64,000 bases of DNA. Source: Cellulophaga sp. BC115SP. GTDB lineage: Bacteria > Bacteroidota > Bacteroidia > Cytophagales > Spirosomataceae. Below, piece by piece: positions 34,311-41,973 of the stretch (position 1 is the first letter of the stretch; each line of letters starts with the position of its first letter). The DNA is taken from the NCBI RefSeq assembly GCF_009905545.1, contig NZ_JAAALB010000001.1:62001-126000 (forward strand), written 5' to 3'. Below the pieces are notes generated by a model, which saw only the letters and a program-made list of their open reading frames with translations, did not search any database and was not told where the DNA came from. The position numbers and the translations under genes were made by a program.

Positions 34311-34925
34311 ATGATTGAAAAACTAGAATGGCACGTTGAGCGTATCGCTTGGCGTGATATGATTCCTTACGAGCATAATCCTCGTAAGATGTCCGTAAAG
34401 ACCAAACAGAAGCTTCGTGAAAGCTATGAGAAGTTTGGCGATGTCGAAATTCCCGTACTGGATTTCGATAATATGATTATTGCTGGTCACCAGCGTCACT
34501 CAGTAAAGATAGCCACTGGCTTCGGCGACGAGCTGGCAGACGTTCGTAAACCAAACCGAAAGCTCACCGAACAAGAGTATAAAGAATATAACATTATTTC
34601 GAATGCCCTGAAGGGTGATTTTGTTGGCGAAATGCTAGCGGAGCATTTTGCTGAAGTAGTGGAGCTGGAGGACTACGGTATCCAACTCGATGCCATCGCC
34701 AAGATTCACGAGAAAGAAGCAACTGTTGATTCAAAACCTGAACTTCCCATCGTGCAGAAAATGTCAGAAAAGTACACCGCTTTTGTGATTGTCTGTACCA
34801 ACGAAATCGATGAAAACTTTTTGGCGGAACGTTTCGGTATTGATAGGATGAAATGCTATAAAAGCTCAAACGTTGGGGTAAGTCATGTGTTGGACGCTAA
34901 AAAAGTCATTGAGCTATGGAAGTAA
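34311..34925 (+). CDS. ParB/sulfiredoxin-like domain protein
   Basis: 204 aa. The N-terminal half (about 1-110) matches the ParB-like domain: WRDMIPYEHNPRKMS, then VDVxxPVLDFDNMIIAGHQRH (GHQRH in place of the ParB GERR motif), followed by LTEQEYKEYNIISNAL. Phage members may act as nucleases, NTPases or nucleotide-dependent phosphotransferases. It overlaps the glycosyltransferase-like gene by 10 bp, indicating coupled expression. Confidence 0.78.
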   Translation: MIEKLEWHVERIAWRDMIPYEHNPRKMSVKTKQKLRESYEKFGDVEIPVLDFDNMIIAGHQRHSVKIATGFGDELADVRKPNRKLTEQEYKEYNIISNALKGDFVGEMLAEHFAEVVELEDYGIQLDAIAKIHEKEATVDSKPELPIVQKMSEKYTAFVIVCTNEIDENFLAERFGIDRMKCYKSSNVGVSHVLDAKKVIELWK

Positions 34926-35647
34926 AAGTGGTTATCCCCTCCCACAAACGCTGGGAACGTGTATTGACTCACAAGGCTGTGTCCAATACGATTTTGTGCG
35001 TAGAGGAATCTCAAAAAGAGCTCTATCAAGAACACCACCCCAACACCGAAATAGTTACCCATCCCGATTCGGTTAAGGGTTTGGCACTCAAACGAGACTG
35101 GATTATCAAACACTTTGGCAGCGTATTTATGCTTGATGATGATATAAAGGCCATGCGTAGAGTGTACAGTGAAAAGGGTGAGAAAATCAACGTAGCGCCT
35201 GAAACAGCTTACGATATTATTCAAATTACTGCCCAAGCTTGTCGAGAAGCTGGGTTCTATTTGTTTGGGTTTTCCAACGCTCCAAGCCCTATCGCCTTTG
35301 ACCCGTTTAATCCGATACAGCTCAAAGGCTATTTTACGGGTTGTGCGCATGGCGTGTTAAGTGGCTCAAAACTTTGGTACAATCCTGATATCATCTGTAA
35401 CGAAGATTATTGGATCTCCTGTCTCAATGCCTACTACCATCGTGGGGCATATAAGGATAACCGTTTTTATTTTGCCCAACAAGATACCTTTATCAATAGA
35501 GGTGGTTTGGCAGAATTTAGGAACATAGATGCCGAAAAAAAGGATTTCGAGTACTTACAGAGGGTTTTTGGAAAAGAAATAGTTACTTTAAGAAAAAGTC
35601 CTGGGAAAGGACATGAATATCAAAAGAGTTTAAAATTACCGTTCTAA
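34916..35647 (+). CDS. TET-associated-glycosyltransferase-like (TAGT) protein
   Basis: 243 aa, GT-A-like fold. The N-terminus KVVIPSHKRWERVLTHKAV, the Lys-Arg helix GLALKRDWIIKHFG and the metal-binding acidic motif VFMLDDDIKAMRRV (about 76-89) match phage glycosyltransferases of the TET/JBP-associated (GREB1-like) type. These are predicted to glycosylate modified bases in DNA. No hydroxymethylase or TET/JBP oxygenase is seen in the window. The C-terminus SLKLPF recalls other tail motifs in this phage. It is coupled to the ParB-like gene by overlap. Confidence 0.6.
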   Translation: MEVKVVIPSHKRWERVLTHKAVSNTILCVEESQKELYQEHHPNTEIVTHPDSVKGLALKRDWIIKHFGSVFMLDDDIKAMRRVYSEKGEKINVAPETAYDIIQITAQACREAGFYLFGFSNAPSPIAFDPFNPIQLKGYFTGCAHGVLSGSKLWYNPDIICNEDYWISCLNAYYHRGAYKDNRFYFAQQDTFINRGGLAEFRNIDAEKKDFEYLQRVFGKEIVTLRKSPGKGHEYQKSLKLPF

Positions 35648-35678
35648 TAATTTATTACTAAAAATTGATTTATAATTT

Positions 35679-36038
35679 ATGACACCAGAGGAGATGGCAT
35701 CAATGGGGATTGCCCACATCAGAACAATTGAAATTCTACAAAGAAGAAAAGCTAATTTTGAGGAGTACCTATTACTTTATATTGATGATATGGAAGAAGA
35801 CTCTGACCTTTTAGCTAGATGCAGAACCAAGCGAGAGAGACTATTAGCGTATGCGGTTATTGCTTTAAATAATAGAATCATGCACAAAGCAGACCCAACA
35901 GTGATGTATGATGTATTGACCGTTGAAGAACCTGAAACTTTTGAGGAATTTGAAGATTTAAAGGTTAGACTGAAACTAAAAGGATATGTAGAGGAAGACT
36001 ATGAAGAAAATTCTAGTGTAGAAGAAAATCCAGAATAA
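35679..36038 (+). CDS. Acidic phage protein, unknown
   Basis: 119 aa with a strongly acidic C-terminal 45 residues (EEPETFEEFEDLKVRLKLKG...DYEENSSVEENPE). No family recognised. AT-rich like other island genes. It ends the transcript before the terminator at 36093. An acidic DNA-mimic role is conceivable but not shown. Confidence 0.5.
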   Translation: MTPEEMASMGIAHIRTIEILQRRKANFEEYLLLYIDDMEEDSDLLARCRTKRERLLAYAVIALNNRIMHKADPTVMYDVLTVEEPETFEEFEDLKVRLKLKGYVEEDYEENSSVEENPE

Positions 36039-36092
36039 TATAATTTATCAAAGCGTATAAACCTCTTATTACTTGCCAAAATAACTGCCTCA

Positions 36093-36120
36093 GCCTGCCA
36101 TATTAGCAGGCTTTTTTTTT
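36093..36120 (+). terminator. Terminator
   Basis: GCCTGC and GCAGGC form a 6-bp stem over a 7-base loop, followed by nine T. Confidence 0.8.
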
Positions 36121-36125
36121 CTGTA

Positions 36126-36194
36126 ATCCGTTCTGTCGGGAGATTTTTACAGTACAATAAATCAAATAATTAACTGTAAAATCACACAACAATG
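36126..36194 (+). promoter_or_regulatory. Repeated phage promoter/leader element, copy 1
   Basis: ATCCGTTCTGTCGGGAGA (36126-36143) is repeated exactly at 37756-37773. Both copies are followed by TTTACA and, about 45 bp downstream, by a second conserved block, ATAATTAACTG, then ACAA-AATG at the start codon. Two genes with the same roughly 70-bp leader suggest a shared regulator or phage promoter. Confidence 0.7.
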
Positions 36195-36887
36195 AACACT
36201 CAGACGACGGAAATCAAAGACAAATCAAAGGTTCAAACTAACCTTGAGCGCTACATCCAAAACACTGGAAAAACTGAAGCGGAATACAAAGCCTGGGCCA
36301 CACAGGTAGGACGCAAAATGCACATCAATACCCTCGATAAATTGATTTGCGCTACCATGAATATCTACTCCGTTTCGCACCTCTCCTACCTTACTACCGA
36401 AATCAGTGATTTAATGTCACAGGAACAATTAGCGGATTATTTGTTCGAACATTCTCAAAACCCTCTTGAAATTGCCCAGCTCTGGCAGTCTGCCAAAACT
36501 GAGGAAAATGCTTGGCTCGATAAAAACAGCGTTATGAACGAGTATTTAAAACCATTTCCAAAAACTGATTTCGAACGTTGGGGCGACAAAAATTGGTTAA
36601 CCGATGTATCAAAGTCATGGTTCAATAAAGAAGGTTTAAATCTCGATGTTCAAATCCAAGAAATGAACCATCTGTACGAGTTTGAAATCACCATCGATGA
36701 TGTATTGGAGTTTGTCAGAACCTATCGTCGTAACGCCTACAGCTCACCAGCGGCACAGAAAGTTAGAGCCCTAGAAAATCGCTTTAAAGAACTCACATCC
36801 TTTGCGCTAAAAGACTACTACGCAGAACACCTGATTAAAGCCAACACTTTCACACAAACCAACCAAACCGAAGACGTACCATTTTAA
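36192..36887 (+). CDS. Phage protein with SSB-like C-terminal tail
   Basis: 231 aa, helical, Trp-rich in the middle (FERWGDKNWLTDVSKSWF). No OB-fold or other family recognised. The C-terminus ends TEDVPF, very like the DDIPF tail by which bacterial single-strand-binding protein recruits repair and replication partners. It is expressed from the conserved leader at 36126 and followed by a terminator. A DNA-metabolism role is inferred. Confidence 0.5.
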   Translation: MNTQTTEIKDKSKVQTNLERYIQNTGKTEAEYKAWATQVGRKMHINTLDKLICATMNIYSVSHLSYLTTEISDLMSQEQLADYLFEHSQNPLEIAQLWQSAKTEENAWLDKNSVMNEYLKPFPKTDFERWGDKNWLTDVSKSWFNKEGLNLDVQIQEMNHLYEFEITIDDVLEFVRTYRRNAYSSPAAQKVRALENRFKELTSFALKDYYAEHLIKANTFTQTNQTEDVPF

Positions 36888-36892
36888 GACCA

Positions 36893-36918
36893 AAGCCCCT
36901 CGACTGAGGGGCTTTTTT
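36893..36918 (+). terminator. Terminator
   Basis: AAGCCCCT pairs with AGGGGCTT over a 6-base loop, followed by TTTTATT. Confidence 0.85.
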
Positions 36919-36925
36919 ATTGCCC

Positions 36926-37702
36926 ATGAGCCTAATTCAAGACGTTCCTAAAGAACTCAAGGAGTTTGCGGAAATACTCGACAAGATTGCCTACCGTCAC
37001 AGTAGCTACAACGAAGTTTTCAGTGATTTTTTAGATTTTACCATAGCCTGTTTTCTCACCACTGGCGACAAAGAACTGGCTAACCGCTTACAAAAGAAAT
37101 ACGGTGCAGAATATAAACTATTCAAAGAGCTACTTCAGGCCTATATGTCCTGCCAATATGGTTGTATTCATTCTGATACGGACTGGTACGATACCCTGGG
37201 CATCATTTATGAAACCATAGCGAGCCGATGGAAGTCCTCAGCAATGGGGCAATTCTTTACACCACCCTCTATTGTGGATTTAATGGTAATGTTCGAACAA
37301 ACCCATTCCAAAGGGCAAGGAAAAAAAGTACTGGATCCATGTTGTGGCTCAGGAAGGATGCTGATTGCTTCACACGCTAAAGCTCCAGGGAATTTTCAAT
37401 TCGGTGCAGACATCGACCCTATTTGTACTAAAATGTCGGCAATCAATATGCTAGTACATGGTTGTGTGGGTGAAGTTTCGTGTATGGATTCTATTGCCTA
37501 CGAATGGCGCTTCGGCTACAAAATCAATACCTACCTCAACAGCATAGGGCATCCAACCTTGATAAAAATTGAAAAATTCGAGGATAGTTACTTTTATGTA
37601 AAACCAACTAAAGCCCAAACCAAGGCAGCACCTAGAGGCGAATTTGTACCAGCGAAAACCGAAGCGAAGGTTTTGAACAATGGGCAAATGAGCCTTTTCT
37701 AA
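36926..37702 (+). CDS. N6-DNA-methyltransferase-like protein lacking NPPY
   Basis: 258 aa from the ATG at 36926; a TTG at 36920 is an alternative. The fold is that of HsdM-type adenine methylases: GQFFTPPSIVDLM (about 109-121), SAM-binding motif I, VLDPCCGSGRML (135-146), and FGADIDPICTKMSAINMLVHG. The catalytic NPPY/F motif IV expected after this is not present, so methylation is doubtful. It ends with NNGQMSLF, a textbook beta-clamp-binding pentapeptide (QMSLF). Such proteins may bind DNA or SAM without methylating. Confidence 0.72.
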   Translation: MSLIQDVPKELKEFAEILDKIAYRHSSYNEVFSDFLDFTIACFLTTGDKELANRLQKKYGAEYKLFKELLQAYMSCQYGCIHSDTDWYDTLGIIYETIASRWKSSAMGQFFTPPSIVDLMVMFEQTHSKGQGKKVLDPCCGSGRMLIASHAKAPGNFQFGADIDPICTKMSAINMLVHGCVGEVSCMDSIAYEWRFGYKINTYLNSIGHPTLIKIEKFEDSYFYVKPTKAQTKAAPRGEFVPAKTEAKVLNNGQMSLF

Positions 37703-37755
37703 ACCCCTGAAAATCAGCATTTTATTTTAAAAATAAATGGCAAAACGCTTTTTAT

Positions 37756-37824
37756 ATCCGTTCTGTCGGGAGAAATTTACATCAGTTAAAACAATATAAT
37801 TAACTGATAATCAATACAATAATG
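37756..37824 (+). promoter_or_regulatory. Repeated phage promoter/leader element, copy 2
   Basis: The second copy of ATCCGTTCTGTCGGGAGA (37756-37773), with the downstream block ATAATTAACTG (about 37796) and an AATACAATAATG start region at 37822. Spacing to the start codon matches copy 1 within a few bases. Confidence 0.7.
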
Positions 37825-37998
37825 AACAAAAAAGACAGTAAGACGTACGACTTCCAGAAGCTAATGAAGCGAGCTTGGAAACTATTTAGAGATGGGCTAA
37901 TCAGCTTTTCGCTCTCCTTAAAAGTAAGTTGGCAAATCGCCAAAAATCTACTTACCGAATCTCAAGTTTACAAATCAATGAAAGGAGGTAGAAAATGA
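37822..37998 (+). CDS. Small basic phage protein
   Basis: 58 aa, start ATG 37822, stop TGA 37996-37998. Lys/Arg-rich with an amphipathic helix (DFQKLMKRAWKLFRDGLISF). It shares bases with the next gene's ATG (AAAATGATG), so translation is probably coupled. DNA or membrane binding is conceivable; no family recognised. Confidence 0.55.
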   Translation: MNKKDSKTYDFQKLMKRAWKLFRDGLISFSLSLKVSWQIAKNLLTESQVYKSMKGGRK

Positions 37999-38159
37999 TG
38001 AAGCGTAGAGATTTCGAAAAAATGTCACCAGCAGAGCAAAAGCAATTCTTGGAGCTTGTAGGTAATTATCAAGTAAAAGTAACCAAGCGCAAATCAGAGC
38101 AGAAACGTACCAGCGATTTGCCACTTTTTAAAAAGGACGAACAAACAACACTATTCTAA
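37995..38159 (+). CDS. 54-aa protein with two clamp-binding-like motifs
   Basis: Start ATG 37995 (or 37998), stop TAA 38157-38159. The sequence is short and basic. It carries SDLPLF (about 40-45) and ends EQTTLF (49-54). Both resemble the sliding-clamp-binding motif (consensus QLSLF / QLSLPLF). Double clamp motifs in such a short protein suggest a peptide that binds and perhaps blocks the host DnaN clamp. The function is inferred. Confidence 0.55.
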   Translation: MMKRRDFEKMSPAEQKQFLELVGNYQVKVTKRKSEQKRTSDLPLFKKDEQTTLF

Positions 38160-38164
38160 AATCA

Positions 38165-38196
38165 AAAAGCCCAAGGGACGAGCTTGGGCTTTTAAT
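38165..38196 (+). terminator. Terminator
   Basis: AAAAGCCCAAG (38165-38175) pairs with CTTGGGCTTTT (38183-38193) over a 7-base loop. Confidence 0.82.
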
Positions 38197-38218
38197 TACT
38201 GTAAAATACATTACAATA

Positions 38219-38428
38219 ATGAACAGCTCAAATTTAAACCAAAAAGCTAGAAATATCAAAATTTCTAGGCGATATGTACGAAGCCGTTGGAAAGAAACTA
38301 GAGTGCCCAAGATTGTGATATCGGGCGAATATCTCAGAGAGGCAGGCTTCAAAATCGGCGAAACAGTCAACATTTCATTTGAAAAATTAGAGGGTGGTCA
38401 TGCCCTAATTAAGATTGCAACAGTATGA
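38219..38428 (+). CDS. SymE-like protein (AbrB-type fold)
   Basis: 69 aa. The segment VPKIVISGEYLREAGFKIGE (about 30-49) followed by short strands matches the SymE/SpoVT-AbrB-like family, known in Escherichia coli as an SOS-induced toxin-like nucleoid-binding protein. The N-terminus is basic. It overlaps the next gene by the ATGA junction. As a phage gene it may act as regulator or toxin. No antisense RNA gene was identified. Confidence 0.65.
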   Translation: MNSSNLNQKARNIKISRRYVRSRWKETRVPKIVISGEYLREAGFKIGETVNISFEKLEGGHALIKIATV

Positions 38429-38997
38429 GTCAACATAAAATAACAACCAAGAAAGGCTATGAGGGCAGTGAGGTAATATCTGCCCTCCAAAAATGTATAA
38501 GAAGAGGTTTGGAACGTGAAGCACTATTCTGGGCAGTGGAGCTCTACGATAGCGGTTACGGCGAATGGTGCTTTAAGCGTCTTCGGATAATGTCAAGCGA
38601 AGATATAGGACTCGCCGAACCTCATATATCTTCAGAGATTTGGGCTTTATACGAAATGTATCGCGAACAAGCTAAAAAGAAAGACGATAAGAACGAACCC
38701 CAAAGGCTGTTCCTAACCCATGCGGTAATCAAGCTCTGTCGAGCCAAAAAGAGTAGATTGATAGATTGGGCATTGATTTGGGCATGGCTCACACATCCCT
38801 TCAGAAGAATCCAAGTCCCAGACGTCGCCCTGGACAAACACACCGAACGAGGCAGAAGATTAGGGCGAGGCTTCGGTCACTTCTTCGAAGAAGGTACTCA
38901 ACTAAAACCCCACGAACCCCAGCTATGCGAAGAAGCCTATCGAGACTTAGCAAAGGATGCCATTGAGAGTAAAGGTGGTGGGTTAAAATTATTTTGA
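38425..38997 (+). CDS. Stand-alone RarA/MgsA C-terminal domain protein
   Basis: 190 aa. It matches the C-terminal region of the replication-associated recombination ATPase RarA/MgsA: EVISALQKCIRRGLEREALFW and then RLRIMSSEDIGLAEP. No AAA+ Walker motifs are present, so only the oligomerisation/partner-binding part is kept. It could interact with the host RarA or replisome. It ends GGGLKLF, again resembling a clamp-type tail. It is coupled to the SymE-like gene. Confidence 0.75.
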   Translation: MSQHKITTKKGYEGSEVISALQKCIRRGLEREALFWAVELYDSGYGEWCFKRLRIMSSEDIGLAEPHISSEIWALYEMYREQAKKKDDKNEPQRLFLTHAVIKLCRAKKSRLIDWALIWAWLTHPFRRIQVPDVALDKHTERGRRLGRGFGHFFEEGTQLKPHEPQLCEEAYRDLAKDAIESKGGGLKLF

Positions 38998-39060
38998 AAA
39001 ATCTGAACTTTGTGTTAGACTACAAGTGTTACAAAACTGACCTCTAAAAAAGGTTTTGTC

Positions 39061-39094
39061 AAGATTGGCTAATTACTTTGCCAATCTTGATTTT
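39061..39094 (+). terminator. Terminator
   Basis: AAGATTGGC (39061-39069) pairs with GCCAATCTT (39080-39088), then GATTTT. Just before it, GTTACAAA occurs once more at 39028-39035. Confidence 0.6.
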
Positions 39095-39118
39095 AGATAA
39101 CTTATCCAACAACTAAAA

Positions 39119-39646
39119 ATGGATAGATTTAGTTTTTATGATCACCAAATTGATTTAATTGCCACCAGCAGCGACAAATTCTCTAAGATTAATGTTGCAA
39201 TACAGAAAGTTCTGACAGAGATTAGTCAAGATAAAATTGCTGATTTTTTTGATGTTTACCCCTCGAACGATTACTCAAATTCTTTCTTTTCTACAGTAGC
39301 CTCTGAGGTGAGATATGTAAACTTACCACTTTTTCAGACCAAGTTTGGGTATCCGTATCAGATACAAATACCAGTCAAAATAATTAGCGGTGAAACGTTT
39401 CAAGCGTGCTTCAGATTGAGTGAGGGCAATGAGCAAATTTTTTCAATACCAATTCAGAATTTGAATTTAATTTTATTAGGCTTCCATCAAACCCTAATCA
39501 ATTCTAAAGTAGATTATGGAGAATTTCAATGTAAGGATAGGGAAGTGAACTTTAACATCGACATTATGAAGGTTAATGTTAAATGGTTTAGAGATGTTAG
39601 AGACCCGAATCTTTTGATAATAAGTAGCATCAATTTTGAATTCTAG
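39119..39646 (+). CDS. AT-rich phage protein, unknown (moron-like)
   Basis: 175 aa, AT-rich codons, mixed alpha/beta, no membrane segment and no motif recognised. It is flanked by terminators on both sides (39061-39094 and 39665-39700), so it is an independent unit, typical of a moron expressed in the lysogen. Confidence 0.5.
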   Translation: MDRFSFYDHQIDLIATSSDKFSKINVAIQKVLTEISQDKIADFFDVYPSNDYSNSFFSTVASEVRYVNLPLFQTKFGYPYQIQIPVKIISGETFQACFRLSEGNEQIFSIPIQNLNLILLGFHQTLINSKVDYGEFQCKDREVNFNIDIMKVNVKWFRDVRDPNLLIISSINFEF

Positions 39647-39664
39647 AATTATCCTTTTCAAGTG

Positions 39665-39700
39665 AAAAAGTCCGTCATACATTTATGGCGGACTTTTTTA
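39665..39700 (+). terminator. Terminator before the terminase operon
   Basis: AAAAAGTCCG (39665-39674) pairs with CGGACTTTTT (39689-39698); the inner bases TCATA/TATGG extend the stem. Because the ATG at 39685 lies in the hairpin, the terminase start is better placed at 39709. Confidence 0.8.
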
Positions 39701-39708
39701 TTACACCT

Positions 39709-40236
39709 ATGGAAGAACTTCAGAAAAAAGAACAGAGCCTGGCTAAAACTCAAGATAAGCTAGACAAGTACAAAGATTACCTATTAGGTAGAGGCAAGCT
39801 CTCTCCTTCGGAGCAAACCATGCTCGAAAAATACCGTAAGGCCTTTAGTTGGCGTTGTAAAGGCTTTTCACCTCAACACGTAAAACAGATGCTCATGCAA
39901 GATGAGGGTACTCAGTATGCCCAAGCGGCTAGAATCCTTCAAGAAGCAACGGAACTCTATGGACGTGTTGAGGAAATAGACAAAGAAGGCACCAAGCGTA
40001 TTTTGGTGGAAAATCTCTATATCGCTATGAGTCTTGCCATCAAAGAACGCGACGCCCATGCGGTAATTGCTTCGGTAAAAGAAATCGGTAAACTATCCAA
40101 TGTTTACACAGATCAACCACAGCTCAACCCAGCCGATTTGATGCCAAAACGCCAAATTGTGTTCAATCGAGTAACGGTAAACAACAACTATCAATCTACA
40201 CCAGAAGAAAATGCAGACACAATCGAACTTGAGTAA
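39709..40236 (+). CDS. Terminase small subunit
   Basis: 175 aa from the ATG at 39709 (after acacct); the in-frame ATG at 39685 lies inside a terminator hairpin. It is helical with an N-terminal coiled segment (MEELQKKEQSLAKTQDKLDK) and a helix-turn-helix-like middle (WRCKGFSPQHVKQML). The C-terminal tail is extended. It overlaps the large-subunit gene by 26 bp. The call rests on position and general form. Small terminase recognises the packaging site. Confidence 0.72.
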   Translation: MEELQKKEQSLAKTQDKLDKYKDYLLGRGKLSPSEQTMLEKYRKAFSWRCKGFSPQHVKQMLMQDEGTQYAQAARILQEATELYGRVEEIDKEGTKRILVENLYIAMSLAIKERDAHAVIASVKEIGKLSNVYTDQPQLNPADLMPKRQIVFNRVTVNNNYQSTPEENADTIELE

Positions 40237-41758
40237 TACGTCCGAAATCCTGCTAAATAACAAACAAGCGGACTTTCTGGAAGCCTTTCTCAACAACCTT
40301 GCAGACACACCCGACCCAAAAGACCCACGAGGTTGGGGTTTCACTGGTGGCTGGCGTGCCACCGCTCAATGCGGTCGTGGATTTGGAAAAAGCCATCTAC
40401 TCTGTCATATTATTGCCTTATCTGCCAGTGAGCTACCAGGCGCACGAGCTGGTTTAGTTGGGTTAACCCTGCGTCAAGTTTCTGATATCATCCTGAGTCA
40501 ATCGGCAGAAGTATTCAAGGCTTGGGGATACGAAGAGTACAATTCAAAGACAGGTACTGGTTGCTACACCGTCAATCAACGTCCTCCAGAGCATTGGCAA
40601 AAAGCCAAATATCCTCTTCGAAAATATGATAACTGTATTTGTTTTGCCAATGGATATACTGTCGATTTTTTATCTGTAGGGCAAATTCAAGCCAAAAGAG
40701 GTACAAGCCTTGACCAGTTATTTATTGATGAATCAGCTACCATCAAAGAGGAAATCTTTAATAAAATCTTACGTCCAACAGTAAGGGCAAACAAATACGC
40801 ATACCAAGATACAAGACCAGGAAGAAAAGGTTTTAACCATCCACTTCACTGGGCAATTATTGATTTTACTTCTGCTCCATGGCTCGCCGAAGGAAGATGG
40901 ATTTATAAAACTGAAGATTTGGCTCAACAAAAACCGCATAAGTATCACTATATGCAGGGTTCAGCGTATGACAATCTCATGTTTTTACCAGGGAATTACA
41001 TCGAAGACCAAAGAGAGGTTTTGGATCCACTCAGTTTTGATGTGGAGATTTTGAATAAAAGAAGAACCAAAAACCCAAACTCTTTTTATTCCGCCTTTTC
41101 GGACAGACACGTTTACATGGACTATGAAAGGCTCGATTATGACCCCAATAGACCTCTGGAAATTAGCTGGGACTTTAACGCTAAATTTACTTCAGTCTCT
41201 ATTTGGCAAGATTTCGGCAATGAATTTAAGTGTATTGATGTGCTTTGGGTAAAGGAAGCTCCAGACGGACTCTTAGTAAACAAGCTTACTCAAGACCTAA
41301 TTACGAGGTACAAAAATCACAATAATAAGCGGGTTGTTTTATATGGTGATAATGGCGGCTCTAAAAAAGATGCTAATAGAAAGCCCTATTTTGAGGATAT
41401 AAAAACGGCCTTTCGTAAGGATAAATGGGTGATATTTGATGAGGTACAAACAGGGTACCCACCCTACAACATACGCTATAAGCTAGTTAATGAGATACTC
41501 AAGGGTACTATAGCAAAGGTACCTACTATCCTTATTAATGGCTGGTCTGCTAAAGCTATGGTTATGTCTTTACAAGATGCGCCAATTGTTGGAGACAACT
41601 TTGAGAAAGATAAAAGCTCTGAAAAGAAAGACATTCCTCAAGAGTTCGCCACACACTTAAGCGATACATTCGATTATATTATGTTTAGAAAGTTCTCAAA
41701 ATATCTTTCTTATATCAGCGCCAAAGCCAGACCCTTCCTATTCAAGAAGGCAAGCTAA
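40211..41758 (+). CDS. Terminase large subunit
   Basis: 515 aa, the DNA-packaging motor. ATPase part: Walker-A-like CGRGFGKSH (about 54-62) and Walker B LDQLFIDESA (about 166-175). The RNase-H-like nuclease part has acidic residues in EISWDFNAKF (about 315-325), VVLYGDNGGSKKD and HLSDTFDYIMF near the C-terminus. Size and layout are standard. The start overlaps the small subunit; an internal ATG is unlikely because helices before the Walker motif are conserved in the family. Confidence 0.9.
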   Translation: MQTQSNLSNTSEILLNNKQADFLEAFLNNLADTPDPKDPRGWGFTGGWRATAQCGRGFGKSHLLCHIIALSASELPGARAGLVGLTLRQVSDIILSQSAEVFKAWGYEEYNSKTGTGCYTVNQRPPEHWQKAKYPLRKYDNCICFANGYTVDFLSVGQIQAKRGTSLDQLFIDESATIKEEIFNKILRPTVRANKYAYQDTRPGRKGFNHPLHWAIIDFTSAPWLAEGRWIYKTEDLAQQKPHKYHYMQGSAYDNLMFLPGNYIEDQREVLDPLSFDVEILNKRRTKNPNSFYSAFSDRHVYMDYERLDYDPNRPLEISWDFNAKFTSVSIWQDFGNEFKCIDVLWVKEAPDGLLVNKLTQDLITRYKNHNNKRVVLYGDNGGSKKDANRKPYFEDIKTAFRKDKWVIFDEVQTGYPPYNIRYKLVNEILKGTIAKVPTILINGWSAKAMVMSLQDAPIVGDNFEKDKSSEKKDIPQEFATHLSDTFDYIMFRKFSKYLSYISAKARPFLFKKAS

Positions 41759-41973
41759 ATTTTTTGGCGTTACCCAGTTACAGGTTTCATATATTCCCAA
41801 AAATCTTTTTGGCGCACGCCATTTTGTCCCTGTGCGAGCATGGAATTGTGAAAAGAGTAGAATTTTTAGCCCCATACACGGGGCTAACCTTCTGACTATC
41901 AAGCTTATCACCCTTTTGTAGAGTAGAATTCCGCTCAAATCCTCCCCTATTTCGCCCCTAAAAGTTTTGTCCT
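41759..41973. other. Short intergenic region with hairpins
   Basis: A hairpin, TAGCCCC-ATACA-GGGGCTA, is at about 41870-41888, and the word AGAGTAGAATT occurs twice (about 41853 and 41922). No gene. It may hold a terminator for the terminase unit. Confidence 0.4.

Noticed and set aside
36192-36887. Single-strand-binding protein
   Set aside because: Only the C-terminal tail is SSB-like; no OB-fold is recognisable in the rest.
41759-41973. cos or pac packaging site
   Set aside because: Only short hairpins and an 11-bp word repeated twice; nothing identifies a packaging site.
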